From positions 62,001 to 126,000 of the forward strand of contig NZ_JACHLR010000007.1 in assembly GCF_014204535.1 (NCBI RefSeq): 64,000 nucleotides of DNA, read 5' to 3'. Under the pieces are notes generated by a model. The model worked only from the letters and a program-made list of their open reading frames with translations. It did no database searches and had not been told where the DNA came from. Below, piece after piece: positions 16,268 to 25,387 of the stretch. Within the stretch, counting starts at the first letter, position 1, and every line of letters begins with the position of its first letter. Position numbers and translations under genes: made by a program. Source of the DNA: Novosphingobium chloroacetimidivorans. GTDB lineage: Bacteria > Pseudomonadota > Alphaproteobacteria > Sphingomonadales > Sphingomonadaceae.

Positions 16268-17569
16268 TCAACCGTTCGGATTGCCGATGACGCGGCCCGC
16301 GCATGTGCCAAAGCCGATCCGCCGATAGCCGTCCCGCTCGGCCCAGCCCGTCATTACGACTTCATCCCCGTCTTCCAGGAACGTGCGCGTCTCGCCATTG
16401 GCGAGCGTCACGGCCTGGCGGCCTCCTCGGCTGAGTTCCATCAGACTGCCGCGGCCGTCATCGTCCGGTGTGGAGATGGTGCCCGATCCCAGCAGGTCGC
16501 CGGCGGCCAGATCGCAGCCGTTCACGGTATGATGCGCCACGATCTGTGCCGGGGTCCAGTAAAGATGCGTGGCGACGGTACGACCCAGCGGCGTTGGCGC
16601 GTCTCCTGCTTGGGCCATTTGCGCCGTTTGCAGCGCGACTTCGATGCCGATGTCGTATGCACCCGATTGCTGGTCCCGCTCGTCCAGCAGGTAGGGCAGG
16701 GGGGCGGGATCGTCGGACGCGCGCGCCGGTTGCGCCGTGCGGAAGGGTGCCAGCGCCTCGGCGGTGATGATCCAGGGCGACACTGTCGTCAGGAAGTTCT
16801 TCGCCAGGAACGGCCCGAGCGGCACGTATTCCCATGCCTGGAGATCGCGCGCCGACCAGTCATTCAACAGGCTGACGCCGGCGATGTGCTCGCCCGCCGA
16901 GCCGATCGGTATCGGCGTGCCCAGCGTCGAACCGCCGCCGATCCAGAAGCCGAGCTCCACTTCGTAGTCCAGTCGCCGGGACGGGCCGACAACGGGCTTC
17001 GTCTCACCGGGCGGAAGGATCTGGCCTTGCGGACGGACCAGCGGATGCCCGGAGACACGGACGGAAGATGCCCGCCCATGATAGCCCACCGGGATGTATT
17101 GATAGTTGGGCAGCAGCGGATTTTCGGGGCGCAGTAGCGCGCCGACAGCGCGGGCGTGGTGAATGCCGGCGTAGAAATCCGTGTAGTCGCGCACGGATAC
17201 TGGCAAGTGCAGCCGACACTCCGCCGGGGGGTGCAGAAAGGGTGTGACGGCATCCCGATGCGCGTCATCCGTCAGCAGTGCGAACAAGGCGTGGCGCAGT
17301 TCCCGTCGCGCCTGGGGCGGCAGTGCGAGAAGGCCGTTGAGCGGTGCGCCGGGTTGCAGCACGGCAGCAGCCTGCGCCGCGTGGGTGCCTAACAGCGGCG
17401 CAAGGCCCGCTAGGTCCAGGATGAAGTCACCGATCGCGGTGCCGGGCCGCGGCGTGTCGCTCCCTGCGGAAAAGAGTCCGAACGGCAGGTTCTGCACGGG
17501 GAATTCGCGGTGGTCTGCGGCACCCGGCACCCAGCAATGGGCGGACTGGTCGTGCGTGGCGTCAATCAT
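16268..17569 (-). CDS. fahA: Fumarylacetoacetase
   Basis: A 433-residue enzyme that hydrolyses fumarylacetoacetate to fumarate and acetoacetate, the last step of the homogentisate pathway. Conserved elements: the metal Asp and catalytic His in [14 protein letters not shown], the loop [16 protein letters not shown], metal glutamates in [11 protein letters not shown], and Asp/Arg in [15 protein letters not shown]. The length fits the eukaryote-type two-domain enzyme. The start ATG 17569 overlaps the homogentisate dioxygenase stop by four bases (ATGA), so translation is coupled. Maleylacetoacetate isomerase, normally beside it, is not in the window. Confidence 0.95.
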   Translation of the reverse strand: MIDATHDQSAHCWVPGAADHREFPVQNLPFGLFSAGSDTPRPGTAIGDFILDLAGLAPLLGTHAAQAAAVLQPGAPLNGLLALPPQARRELRHALFALLTDDAHRDAVTPFLHPPAECRLHLPVSVRDYTDFYAGIHHARAVGALLRPENPLLPNYQYIPVGYHGRASSVRVSGHPLVRPQGQILPPGETKPVVGPSRRLDYEVELGFWIGGGSTLGTPIPIGSAGEHIAGVSLLNDWSARDLQAWEYVPLGPFLAKNFLTTVSPWIITAEALAPFRTAQPARASDDPAPLPYLLDERDQQSGAYDIGIEVALQTAQMAQAGDAPTPLGRTVATHLYWTPAQIVAHHTVNGCDLAAGDLLGSGTISTPDDDGRGSLMELSRGGRQAVTLANGETRTFLEDGDEVVMTGWAERDGYRRIGFGTCAGRVIGNPNG

Positions 17570-18876
17570 GCCGCGCCTCCCTGGTACCGCGCCTCGATCC
17601 CAGACCAGCACGCATCGTAATCCGCCTGCTCGGTGCCGACGATCGCGGGAGCGGCGGTGGGCCGGAAGACAGCATGAGTCTCGAACATGAAGGCCATCGT
17701 GTTGTCCAGCTTGTGCGGCTGCAGCGTCGCGGCCTCGGCCCGCCTTGTGGTGTCGGCGTCCGGACCGTGCGCGCTCATGCGCGGATGAAGCGAGGCGCCA
17801 CCGCGCAGGAAACCTTCGGCCTTCGCGTCGTAAGTGCCGGCGACCAGTCCCATCAGCTCGTTCATGAGGTTGCGGTGATACCAGGGCGGACGAAACGTGT
17901 TTTCAGCCACCAGCCAGCGCGGCGGGAAGATCACGAAGTCGATGTTGGCCAGCCCCGGGGTCGCAGTCGGCGACGTGAGAACGGTGTAGATCGAGGGGTC
18001 CGGATGGTCGTAGCTGACGGTGCCGATCGCGTTGAAGCGGAACAGGTCATACTTGTACGGGGCATTGTTGCCATGCCACGCCACCACGTCGAACGGCGAG
18101 CGGTCGAGTGTGGTGCGCCACAACGCGCCTTCGAACTTGGCCACCAGGTCCTGCGCATTGGCATCGTCCTCGAACGCTGCGACCGGGCTGAGGAAATCGC
18201 GCGGGTTGGCAAGGCCGTTCGAGCCGATCGGCCCGAGATCGGGCAGGCGCAACTCCGCGCCGTGATTCTCGGCGATGTAGCCACGCGTAGTGCCGCCGAT
18301 CGGATCGAGGCGGAACTTCATGCCCCTGGGGATCACGCAGATCTCACCCGGCGAGACCGTCAGTATCCCGCATTCGGTGACGAAGCGTGCATCGCCCTCG
18401 AACGGCACGAACAGCATCTCGCCGTCCGCGCTGTAGAAGCTGCGCCGCATCGGCCGGTCGGCTTGATAGCGCCAGGCGGTGACGCCGTGGTGCCAGGCGT
18501 CGGTTGTCGCGGCGAGTGGACTCAAGCCGTCGATGAAGTCGGTTCCGGCAAGGCCCGGCATCGGGTCCCAGCGCATGCGGTTGGGAGAGGGGGGCTGGAA
18601 ACCCGCGTCGACGCCGGCATGCGGCAGCCGCTCGAACGCGCCATGCGCGGCCGAGGGGCGGATGCGATAGAACCAGGTGCGTCGCATCTCCGAGCGAGGC
18701 ATGGTGAAGGCGGTTCCCGAAAATTGCTCGGCATAGAGACCCAGCGGGGCGCGCTGCGGTGAGTTGCGCCCGTCGGGAAGCGCGCCCGTGACCGCCTCGG
18801 TCGCGAAACCGTTGCCGAAGCCCGACATGTATCCTTCGACCAACGCAGACGCCCGGGTTGTTTCCTGAATGGTCAC
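17566..18876 (-). CDS. hmgA: Homogentisate 1,2-dioxygenase
   Basis: A 436-residue Fe(II) dioxygenase that opens the ring of homogentisate to maleylacetoacetate. The N-terminal [13 protein letters not shown] and [18 protein letters not shown] are family hallmarks. Iron ligands are His334 and Glu340 ([15 protein letters not shown]) and His370 (MSAHGPD), and His291 ([10 protein letters not shown]) is the expected active-site base region. The start GTG 18876 has AAAGGAGAG a few bases upstream and gives the usual N-terminus; a longer frame to 19020 is unsupported. It precedes fahA with a 4-base overlap and is divergent from the hydroxylase at 19091. Confidence 0.96.
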   Translation of the reverse strand: MTIQETTRASALVEGYMSGFGNGFATEAVTGALPDGRNSPQRAPLGLYAEQFSGTAFTMPRSEMRRTWFYRIRPSAAHGAFERLPHAGVDAGFQPPSPNRMRWDPMPGLAGTDFIDGLSPLAATTDAWHHGVTAWRYQADRPMRRSFYSADGEMLFVPFEGDARFVTECGILTVSPGEICVIPRGMKFRLDPIGGTTRGYIAENHGAELRLPDLGPIGSNGLANPRDFLSPVAAFEDDANAQDLVAKFEGALWRTTLDRSPFDVVAWHGNNAPYKYDLFRFNAIGTVSYDHPDPSIYTVLTSPTATPGLANIDFVIFPPRWLVAENTFRPPWYHRNLMNELMGLVAGTYDAKAEGFLRGGASLHPRMSAHGPDADTTRRAEAATLQPHKLDNTMAFMFETHAVFRPTAAPAIVGTEQADYDACWSGIEARYQGGAA

Positions 18877-19090
18877 GCTCGCTCTCCTTTCACAATCTTG
18901 GGCACCGCCCGATCCTGACGGGCCAGTCCCCCGCAGATCGGCGACATCGAAACGCTTGTACGGCGTGGGTCGATACGGGTCCACTCCGTCCGCTCTAGAC
19001 ACGGCGTCAATGGCCAGCACCCCTTGCTTTCTTGGCGTTCCTTAGTCAGGGTGTAATCGATACGCAACGTTCATGAAATAGGAGGATGGC

Positions 19091-20668
19091 GTGAAGAGCT
19101 ACGATGTCGCGATCGTCGGCATGGGACCGGTCGGTGCAACCCTCGCGTGTCTGCTCGCACGGCGCGGCCTGCAGGTGCTGGTGGTCGATCGCGAACTGGC
19201 GATCTACGACAAGCCCCGCGCGATCGTGCTCGATCACGAAGCGCTGCGCGTGCTGCAGCACTGCGGCGTTGAGGAGAGCTTCTTCCAATCGGTATTCCCG
19301 CATACCGGCACGGACTTCGTGGGCATCGACGGTCAGCTCATCAAGCTGTTCGATCCCAAGGCGCCGCCGTTCGAACTCGGCTGGCCGCCGAACGTGATGT
19401 TCATCCAGCCCGAGCTGGAGGAAGCGCTGGCGCGGGCCATGGATCGCTGCGCCACGATCGAGCGGCATCGCGGCATCAGCGTGACCGGAGCGGACGATCA
19501 GGGCGACAAGGTGATCCTGACCCTTTCCGAGATCGATGGCGCGGAGCGGCAAGTGGAAGCGGCATGGGTCGTCGGCGCGGACGGCGCCAACAGCTTCATT
19601 CGCGAAAGTGCCGGCCTGCCGCTGCATGACATGGACTTCGCCGAATGGTGGATCGTCGTCGACGCATGGCTGACGGGCGACACGCCGCTGCCGCGCAAGA
19701 CGACGCAATATTGCCAGCCCAAGCGCCCGGCCACCTTCGTCGTCGGACCGCGCGGTCTGCTGCGTTGGGAAATCAAGCTGCTGCCGGGCGAGGATCCGCA
19801 GGAGATGCGCAGCGATGACCGGATCAACGAGCTGCTCTCCGGCTTCGTCGATCCCGCTGCTGTCTCCTTGTGGCGCAGCGCCGTCTACCGCTTCCGTGCC
19901 GCCGTTGCCGACCGGTGGCGCGAGGGCAGGCTGCTGATCGCCGGCGACGCCGCTCACACCATGCCGCCGTTCCTGGCGCAGGGACTTTGCGCCGGCATTC
20001 GCGATGCCGCCTCTCTGGCATGGCGGCTGGACCAGGTGCTGCGCCATGATGCGAACGACGCGCTGCTCGACAGCTACGAGATCGAACGCAAGCCGCATGT
20101 CGCCGAGATCATCGGCCATGCTAAGGCGTTCGGTCTCATCATCGGAGAACTCGATCCGCAACGCGCGGCAGAGCGCGATCGCGTGCTGGAAGAGCAATTG
20201 CGCAGCGGCACCGTACCGACGGAGCGACAGGCTTTCGTGCCGATGCTGCGCGAAGGCGTCATAGCGGCGGGCGATCCGCTCGCGGGAACCTTGTTCGTCC
20301 AGCCCAAAGTCCTGACCGGCACTCCGGCGCGGGAGCAGTTGCTGGACGATCTGGTCGGTCCCGATTTCCTGATCGTGTCGGACGACGCCGCGATGCTCGA
20401 TCTGCCGCCGTCGCTGTTGCAGCGCTGGGAGGCGATCGGCGGGCAGCGCCTGTTCGTGGGGACAGGCCCGGCCGCGGAAGGCGTCACCCGCCTCAACGAT
20501 ACCGAAGGGCTGATCGCGCGCTGGCTGGCGCGGTCTAACATCAAGGCGGCGATCGTGCGGCCCGATCGCTATGTCTACGGCGGTGCGAGCGATCCGTCGG
20601 CATTGCGGCAATCCGTCATGGATCTGACCGCGCAGCTCACGGGTTCCGAGACATACGCCGCCGCCTGA
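19091..20668 (+). CDS. FAD-dependent aromatic hydroxylase, MhpA-like
   Basis: A 525-residue class A flavoprotein monooxygenase of the MhpA / 3-(3-hydroxyphenyl)propionate hydroxylase group. Seen: dinucleotide fold GMGPVGATLACLLARRG at the N-terminus, a DG-type motif VVGADGANSFIRE, and the flavin ribityl motif GDAAHTMPPFLAQG. A C-terminal thioredoxin-like extension of about 130 residues is typical of this group. It hydroxylates a phenolic ring using NAD(P)H and oxygen. The GTG start follows AGGAGGATGGC. Its divergence from hmgA suggests it could make the hydroquinone substrate for ring cleavage, but that is positional inference. Confidence 0.88.
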   Translation: MKSYDVAIVGMGPVGATLACLLARRGLQVLVVDRELAIYDKPRAIVLDHEALRVLQHCGVEESFFQSVFPHTGTDFVGIDGQLIKLFDPKAPPFELGWPPNVMFIQPELEEALARAMDRCATIERHRGISVTGADDQGDKVILTLSEIDGAERQVEAAWVVGADGANSFIRESAGLPLHDMDFAEWWIVVDAWLTGDTPLPRKTTQYCQPKRPATFVVGPRGLLRWEIKLLPGEDPQEMRSDDRINELLSGFVDPAAVSLWRSAVYRFRAAVADRWREGRLLIAGDAAHTMPPFLAQGLCAGIRDAASLAWRLDQVLRHDANDALLDSYEIERKPHVAEIIGHAKAFGLIIGELDPQRAAERDRVLEEQLRSGTVPTERQAFVPMLREGVIAAGDPLAGTLFVQPKVLTGTPAREQLLDDLVGPDFLIVSDDAAMLDLPPSLLQRWEAIGGQRLFVGTGPAAEGVTRLNDTEGLIARWLARSNIKAAIVRPDRYVYGGASDPSALRQSVMDLTAQLTGSETYAAA

Positions 20669-20680
20669 CCGGCGGCGGCG
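20656..20680. terminator. Stem-loop containing the hydroxylase stop codon
   Basis: A perfect 10-bp stem (CGCCGCCGCC and its complement) with a 5-base loop spans the TGA of the MhpA-like gene and ends 13 bases before the convergent cupin stop. Confidence 0.65.
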
Positions 20681-20692
20681 ACGCTACTGCAC

Positions 20693-21256
20693 TTACTCCG
20701 GCGCCTTTGCCAGATCCCCGTGGATCAGCGCGAAGGCCATGCGGCAAGGGCGATCGGAGCGGTTCGACCAGCTGTGATTGGTTGCCCGCTGGATCAATAC
20801 GTCGCCCGCAGTCATGCGCGTCTCGCCATGATCCATCATGGCGTAGATCTCGCCTTCGAGCACGATCGCGTAATCCAGTGTCGGCGTCTTGTGGAACCAG
20901 AAATGGCGCGGCGCTTCGGTGTCGCGCACGTCGTGCTCGTCCAGGAACGCCTTGAGCTTGTCGTGGTCATAAGTCTCGTCAGGCGGGAAGTCGGCAATGC
21001 GCAGGATGACGCCGTTGTCGGAGTGGAAGCCGAATTCATGCCCTTCGGGTGCAGGATCGTCACCCGGCGCCGCGCCATCGCCGGTCGCCCATACCACATG
21101 GCCGACCAGTCCCGACGCGTTCGGGATCGAGAGGTTCAAGGTAGGACCGTCGGAGACGATGTACGATCGGCCATCCGGCCGCTCGCCAGTCACGATCCGG
21201 CGGACGTAGCGGATGTCCTTCCGCTCGTCCGCGAGCGCTTCGTTGCTACCTGTCAT
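20693..21256 (-). CDS. Cupin-domain protein, copy 2
   Basis: A 187-residue paralogue of the protein at 15668-16213. The two share RRIVTGE near the start, GDDPAPxGHxFGFHS, and a nearly identical C-terminal cupin block including RHFWFHKT, LEGEIYAM and AGDVLIQRATNHSWSNRSDRPCRMAF. Both keep the same putative metal ligands, so both are probably active. ATG 21256 follows GGAGGATCAAGT. It is divergent from the old-yellow-enzyme gene and convergent with the MhpA-like hydroxylase. The function is not assigned; a dioxygenase or isomerase acting on a ring-cleavage intermediate is possible. Confidence 0.75.
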   Translation of the reverse strand: MTGSNEALADERKDIRYVRRIVTGERPDGRSYIVSDGPTLNLSIPNASGLVGHVVWATGDGAAPGDDPAPEGHEFGFHSDNGVILRIADFPPDETYDHDKLKAFLDEHDVRDTEAPRHFWFHKTPTLDYAIVLEGEIYAMMDHGETRMTAGDVLIQRATNHSWSNRSDRPCRMAFALIHGDLAKAPE

Positions 21257-21439
21257 ACTTGATCCTCCGCCGTTACTGCAAACATTCGATACGTGTAGTA
21301 TTGTAATCTAGCGGGTGCAATCTCTCATGTCGGTCGGGATCGGGAATGATCCTCGAACAAACTTCGTGACCGGCGCGGACTGATGGGGTGGCACGGATCG
21401 GTCGCGGGTTCCGTCAGGTACTCGCAATCACCTCTTGCG

Positions 21440-21453
21440 AGGCGTCGACGCCT
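21440..21453. promoter_or_regulatory. Perfect 14-base palindrome AGGCGTCGACGCCT
   Basis: It lies 45 bases before the old-yellow-enzyme start and 20 bases before a TATACT hexamer at 21473-21478 that could be a -10 element. It is a candidate operator for the 21499-23989 genes. Confidence 0.35.
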
Positions 21454-21498
21454 GGCTTATGGAAACGATGCGTATACTAATAAGATGGAGAGATCGCG

Positions 21499-22791
21499 AT
21501 GTCGCCGGAACAGGCCGCCGAAGTGTTGGGCAAGCCGCTCCAGATAGGTCATCTGACGCTGGCCAACCGGCTGGTCATGGGACCCATGGCCGTGACCGCA
21601 GCGGAGAAGAACGGAGCGCCGTCGGAACAGACCATCGCGATGTTCGAGGCACGGGCCCGGGGCGGCGTGGGCATGATCATCGTCGGCGGCGCCTTCTCGA
21701 CGACGCGCGCGTTCGACGAATCGCCCTTCAAGCCTTGCCTGCGCATGGACATCGACGACTTCGTTCCCGAGTTCCGTCGCGTGGCCGATGCGGTGCATGC
21801 CTACAAGGTGCCGATCATCGCGGAGATCATGCCGGGCTTCGGCCGCATGGGCTCGCCCGCGCCGGGTCGTCCCAACATCACTGCCAGCGAGGGGCGCGTT
21901 GTCATCCCGCAGGAACAGTTCCCGGACGGCTTCATCGTACCGGGTGGCAGTACGACGCCGGTGGCGCAGGAAGCCACCATTGCGCAAATCGAGGAGGCCG
22001 AGCGCGATCTGGTCGCCTGCGCCTTGAGAATGCAGCGCGCTGGCTGGGACGGCGTCGAGGTGGCCGCGCACATGAGCTACTTCGCCGCGTCGTTCCTCTC
22101 GCCGCGCAGCAATAGGCGCACGGATCGCTATGGCGGATCGGCGGAGAACCGCGCCAGGATGCTGGTGAACATCGTGCGCGAGACGCGTGAAAAGGCCGGC
22201 GCGGACTTCGTCATCGGACTGCGCATCACCGCGAACGACTACATGCCCGACGGGCAAGGTCCGGAAGGTTTCGCCGAGATCGCCAAGCTCGTCGAAGCGG
22301 CAGGCCTGGACTACGTCGCGCTTTCGACCGGCTGCTACGAAACCATGCGGGAAAGCGCGCCCTCGGTGGACGGCGCCCTGGTCGATAGCGGCGATGCGGA
22401 TGTCTTCAAGCAGGCGCTCTCGGTGCCGGTGCTGATCCAGGGGCTGCACGATCCGATCCGTGCGGCCCGCGCGTTGGCGGAGGGCCATGGCGATGCGGTG
22501 ATGCTGGCGCGCCAGATGCTGGCCGATCCCGACTATCCAGCCAAGGCTGTCGCCGGCCGGTTCGACACCATCGTGCGCTGCACGCGCGGCAACGAGTGCA
22601 TGCGACGCATGGTCTTCCAGATGCCAGTCCGCTGCACGGTGAACCCGCAGATGGGCCGCGAAGCGCGTCGGGGCAAGGGCGCTCCCCTCGATCGGATCGT
22701 CAAGGCTCCGATCGAGCGTGCCGTCCTGGCGCTGACGGGCTCGCCCAAGGTTATGGGGCTGGCGGGCAAGTTCATCAAGAAGGCAAGTTGA
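21499..22791 (+). CDS. NADH:flavin oxidoreductase, old yellow enzyme family
   Basis: A 430-residue FMN TIM-barrel oxidoreductase similar to the N-terminal half of 2,4-dienoyl-CoA reductase. Seen: LTLANRLVMGPMAV at the first strand, RTDRYGGSAENRARM for FMN and substrate binding, and VMLARQMLADPDYP near the end. After the barrel it has CTRGNEC and a later cysteine (VRCTVNP), only a partial version of the four-cysteine [4Fe-4S] motif, and it lacks the FAD/NAD domain of full-length FadH. It probably reduces an activated C=C bond in an aromatic side chain or ring-opened product. Confidence 0.85.
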   Translation: MSPEQAAEVLGKPLQIGHLTLANRLVMGPMAVTAAEKNGAPSEQTIAMFEARARGGVGMIIVGGAFSTTRAFDESPFKPCLRMDIDDFVPEFRRVADAVHAYKVPIIAEIMPGFGRMGSPAPGRPNITASEGRVVIPQEQFPDGFIVPGGSTTPVAQEATIAQIEEAERDLVACALRMQRAGWDGVEVAAHMSYFAASFLSPRSNRRTDRYGGSAENRARMLVNIVRETREKAGADFVIGLRITANDYMPDGQGPEGFAEIAKLVEAAGLDYVALSTGCYETMRESAPSVDGALVDSGDADVFKQALSVPVLIQGLHDPIRAARALAEGHGDAVMLARQMLADPDYPAKAVAGRFDTIVRCTRGNECMRRMVFQMPVRCTVNPQMGREARRGKGAPLDRIVKAPIERAVLALTGSPKVMGLAGKFIKKAS

Positions 22792-22855
22792 CGCGGCCGG
22801 AAGGCCGGAAACGCACAAGCCGCGCAAAGGCGGCCCGATGATAGGTGAGGTGCAA

Positions 22856-23989
22856 ATGAGCGGTGCGAAGAGAATCCTGATCGTAGGCGGCGGTATCAGC
22901 GGCATGACCCTGGCGGCGGCGGCGCAGTTGCGCGGCATCGACGTCGTTGTGGTGGAAAAGGCTCGTCCGCAGGATCAACTGGGAACGGGTATCAATCTCC
23001 AGAACAACGCGCTGCAAGCGCTGCGCGAGATCGGCGTGCTGGACGAATGCCTGGCTGCCGGCTTCGGCTGGAACACCATCACCACGTGCGATGCCAGCGG
23101 CAAGCAGTTGGACAAGCGCGAACTGCCGTGGAAGCTGGAGCCGGGCATGCCCGGAGCACTGGGCATCATGCGCACGACCCTTGCGCAGATCCTGGCCAAG
23201 CGTTCGACGGAGCTTGGAGCGAAGATACTTTACCAGACCCAGGTCTCGCAGCTTGAGCAGCTCGACGACGGCGTTCGCGTCACGCTGAGCGACGGAACAG
23301 TGGAGACCGTGGATGTCGTGGCGGCATCGGATGGCGTCTATTCCCCCACCCGTCGCCTGGTCTTCGGCGACGAGCATGCGCCCTTCTATGCCGGTCAGGG
23401 CGCCTGGCGTTACACCATCCCGCGTCCTCGCACGCTGGATGGCTTCACCATCTTCCGGGCCGCCAACGGACTTGCGGTGGGCGCCCTGCCGCTGGCGCCC
23501 GACCTGGCATACTACTTCATCCTGGAGTCCACCGAGACGACGCAGTGGTTCGAACCGGACCAGCTGCCCCATCGCATGGCCGAGCTGCTGTCGCACTTCG
23601 ATGCCCCGGAAATCCGAGAGGCCCTGGATGGCGTGCACAATGGTGGGCACATCAGCTTCCGTCCCTTCGATATCCTGCTGATGCCTCAGCCATGGCATCG
23701 CGGCCGCGTGGTGCTGGTGGGCGATGCGGCGCATTCGCTGACGCCGCAGCTCACCTCTGGAGGCGGCATGGCGATCGAGGACGGCGTCGTGCTGGCGGAT
23801 GAGCTGGCGCGAACCGACGACGTGGAAGCGGCGCTGACCGCCTACGGCCGTCGGCGCGAGGGGCGGGTCGGCCCGATCTACGAGAACTCGCTGCGCATCT
23901 GCGAGATCGAGAAGGGGAACCACCGCGAAGGCGACGACGGCGTGCGGATCTTCGTCGACAGCTTCAAACTGCTTGCCGACAGGTATTGA
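22856..23989 (+). CDS. FAD-dependent monooxygenase, salicylate-hydroxylase type
   Basis: A 377-residue flavoprotein hydroxylase. The FAD motif is VGGGISGMTLAAAAQLRG, the second conserved region is VVAASDGVYSPTRR, and the ribityl motif is GDAAHSLTPQLTSGGGMAIED. Small class A hydroxylases of this kind hydroxylate or decarboxylatively hydroxylate phenolic acids. ATG 22856 is chosen because AGGTGAGG lies just ahead; an upstream in-frame ATG at 22838 would absorb it. It follows the old-yellow-enzyme gene by 64 bases and is closed by a strong terminator, so the two probably form one unit. Confidence 0.87.
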   Translation: MSGAKRILIVGGGISGMTLAAAAQLRGIDVVVVEKARPQDQLGTGINLQNNALQALREIGVLDECLAAGFGWNTITTCDASGKQLDKRELPWKLEPGMPGALGIMRTTLAQILAKRSTELGAKILYQTQVSQLEQLDDGVRVTLSDGTVETVDVVAASDGVYSPTRRLVFGDEHAPFYAGQGAWRYTIPRPRTLDGFTIFRAANGLAVGALPLAPDLAYYFILESTETTQWFEPDQLPHRMAELLSHFDAPEIREALDGVHNGGHISFRPFDILLMPQPWHRGRVVLVGDAAHSLTPQLTSGGGMAIEDGVVLADELARTDDVEAALTAYGRRREGRVGPIYENSLRICEIEKGNHREGDDGVRIFVDSFKLLADRY

Positions 23990-23996
23990 GACGATA

Positions 23997-24027
23997 TTGC
24001 GACGCGGACGTTCGGTCCGCGTCGCAA
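23997..24027 (+). terminator. Stem-loop terminator after the FAD monooxygenase
   Basis: A perfect 13-bp stem with a 5-base GTTCG loop starts 7 bases after the stop codon. Confidence 0.8.
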
Positions 24028-24132
24028 CGGCAAGGGAATCTCGATCCGTCTTGAAATTGCCGCGCGCGATCGGCGAGCGGCCATGCGCGGCATCGCCTCA
24101 GCGCGACGCGTTCCTGCTCTGAGCAGGAGCGC

Positions 24133-24342
24133 TCAAGAGATCATCAGCAAGAAGGCGAAGGTGCCGACTACGATACCTGCCGTGCAGTTGAGGAACAGCG
24201 CGAAGGTGAGATCGCTGCATCTCGCGCTGCACCCACAGGGAATCATCCCGGCATAGCGGTCGTCGACTACCCGCAGCCCGCTGTCCTGACACAGTGTGCA
24301 GCCACATTTTGCTTTCAAAGCAGACGCCTTTGCCACGAACAT
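24133..24342 (-). CDS. Small cysteine-rich membrane protein (hypothetical)
   Basis: A 69-residue candidate gene. The N-terminal half has two cysteine clusters, CGCTLC and CGCSARC, about 20 residues apart, which could bind one metal ion. The C-terminal 25 residues are hydrophobic (FLNCTAGIVVGTFAFLLMIS) and would form a single membrane helix. GAGGAG lies directly upstream of the ATG with tight spacing. It sits alone between the monooxygenase terminator and the divergent LysR gene. I recognise no family; it could be a metal-binding membrane accessory protein or a spurious frame. Confidence 0.45.
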   Translation of the reverse strand: MFVAKASALKAKCGCTLCQDSGLRVVDDRYAGMIPCGCSARCSDLTFALFLNCTAGIVVGTFAFLLMIS

Positions 24343-24430
24343 CTCTCCTCGCTTTTCTCTTTATCCGAAGAGATTATCATACGCGGCGTATCGCGCAAGT
24401 GAGAGATAGCGTCTGAACGTCCTCTTGAGA

Positions 24431-24444
24431 TGCCTCATGAGGCA
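24431..24444. promoter_or_regulatory. Perfect palindrome TGCCTCATGAGGCA upstream of lysR
   Basis: A 14-base perfect palindrome 41 bases before the LysR start in the divergent region. Nearby CTCAT and ATGAG elements (24459-24482) repeat the same core, suggesting a clustered operator for the regulator itself. Confidence 0.4.
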
Positions 24445-24484
24445 AGTGACTTGGCCATCTCATAAGCTTGTCCTATCATGAGAC

Positions 24485-25375
24485 ATGACACTTAATGGAT
24501 TCCGGTATCTGCTGGCGCTCGACCGGGAGCGGCATTTCGCACGCGCAGCGCAGGCATGTGGCGTTTCCCAGCCCTCGCTTTCGGCCGGGCTGGCGACGCT
24601 GGAGCAGCAACTCGGACGAAGGCTGGTGGCGCGGGATCGCCGCTTCCTCGGTCTGACGGCAGAAGGCCGTGCGGTCCTGCCTTGGGCGCGCCAGGTGGTC
24701 GCGGCGATGGACGGGCTGATGCAGGCGGCCGAGACGGCGTCCGGACCGCTACGGGGCGACTTGCGTCTGGGCGTGATCCCGGCCGCGCAACCAATCATCG
24801 GCGCGATCGCCGCCGAGTTGCACCAGCGCCACCCCGAAGTACGTCTGGCGTGTTCCTCCCTGACATCGCGTGAGATCGGCCGGGGGCTGGAGGAGTACGC
24901 GCTCGATGCCGGCATCAGCTACCTCGAGCACGAGCCACTTGGGGATGTGATCAGCGTACCCCTCTATCGCGAGGGCACCATGTTCGTCGCGGCCGAGCCG
25001 ATGGTCGCGTCCTTCGGCAAGGCGGCGACGCTGGACGAGGCACTGGCAGTGCCGCTCTGCCTGCTGCACCAGGGCATGCAGAACCGGCGGATTCTCGACG
25101 CCAATCTTGCGGCGAGCGGTCGCTCCGTGCGTCCTGCTGCCAGTGCGGACTCCTACGTCGCCTTGCTGGCGATGGTGAGTACCGGAACTTTCGCGACATT
25201 GATGCCCGACAGCTATGTGCCATTGCTGCCAAGCTGGGCGCGGATCATCCCTCTCGCAGAGCCCCTTCCCGAAAGCGCTGTCGGCCTGATCGTCCCGGAA
25301 CGCAGACAGCTTTCGCTGCTCGCCGCAACTGCGATATCCATCGCTGAACATATCCATGGCCAAGCTCGTGATTGA
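24485..25375 (+). CDS. LysR family regulator of the formate dehydrogenase operon
   Basis: A 296-residue LysR-type regulator. The N-terminal HTH is FRYLLALDRERHFARAAQACGVSQPSLSAGLATLEQQLG; the rest is the periplasmic-binding-protein-like effector domain starting near residue 90. It lies directly upstream and in the same direction as the formate dehydrogenase genes, an arrangement known for fds operons. The heptamer CCTATCA occurs just before its own start (24472-24478) and as a perfect inverted pair just after its stop, which points to control of both. The effector may be formate or a related C1 compound; this is inferred from position. Confidence 0.88.
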   Translation: MTLNGFRYLLALDRERHFARAAQACGVSQPSLSAGLATLEQQLGRRLVARDRRFLGLTAEGRAVLPWARQVVAAMDGLMQAAETASGPLRGDLRLGVIPAAQPIIGAIAAELHQRHPEVRLACSSLTSREIGRGLEEYALDAGISYLEHEPLGDVISVPLYREGTMFVAAEPMVASFGKAATLDEALAVPLCLLHQGMQNRRILDANLAASGRSVRPAASADSYVALLAMVSTGTFATLMPDSYVPLLPSWARIIPLAEPLPESAVGLIVPERRQLSLLAATAISIAEHIHGQARD

Positions 25376-25387
25376 TAGGTCCTATCA
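25373..25387. promoter_or_regulatory. Palindrome TGATAGG-T-CCTATCA upstream of formate dehydrogenase
   Basis: A perfect 7+1+7 palindrome overlapping the last codon of the LysR gene, 53 bases before the chosen dehydrogenase start; a further GATAGG half follows at 25390-25395. The same heptamer CCTATCA is found 6 bases before the lysR start. This is a likely LysR binding site. Confidence 0.5.

Noticed and set aside
18971..21292. CGATAC half-sites near 18971, 19058 and 21287 as a common operator with the 6176 repeat
   Set aside because: The hexamer should appear by chance about twenty times on both strands in a window of this size and composition, and only the 6176 copy is a perfect inverted pair.
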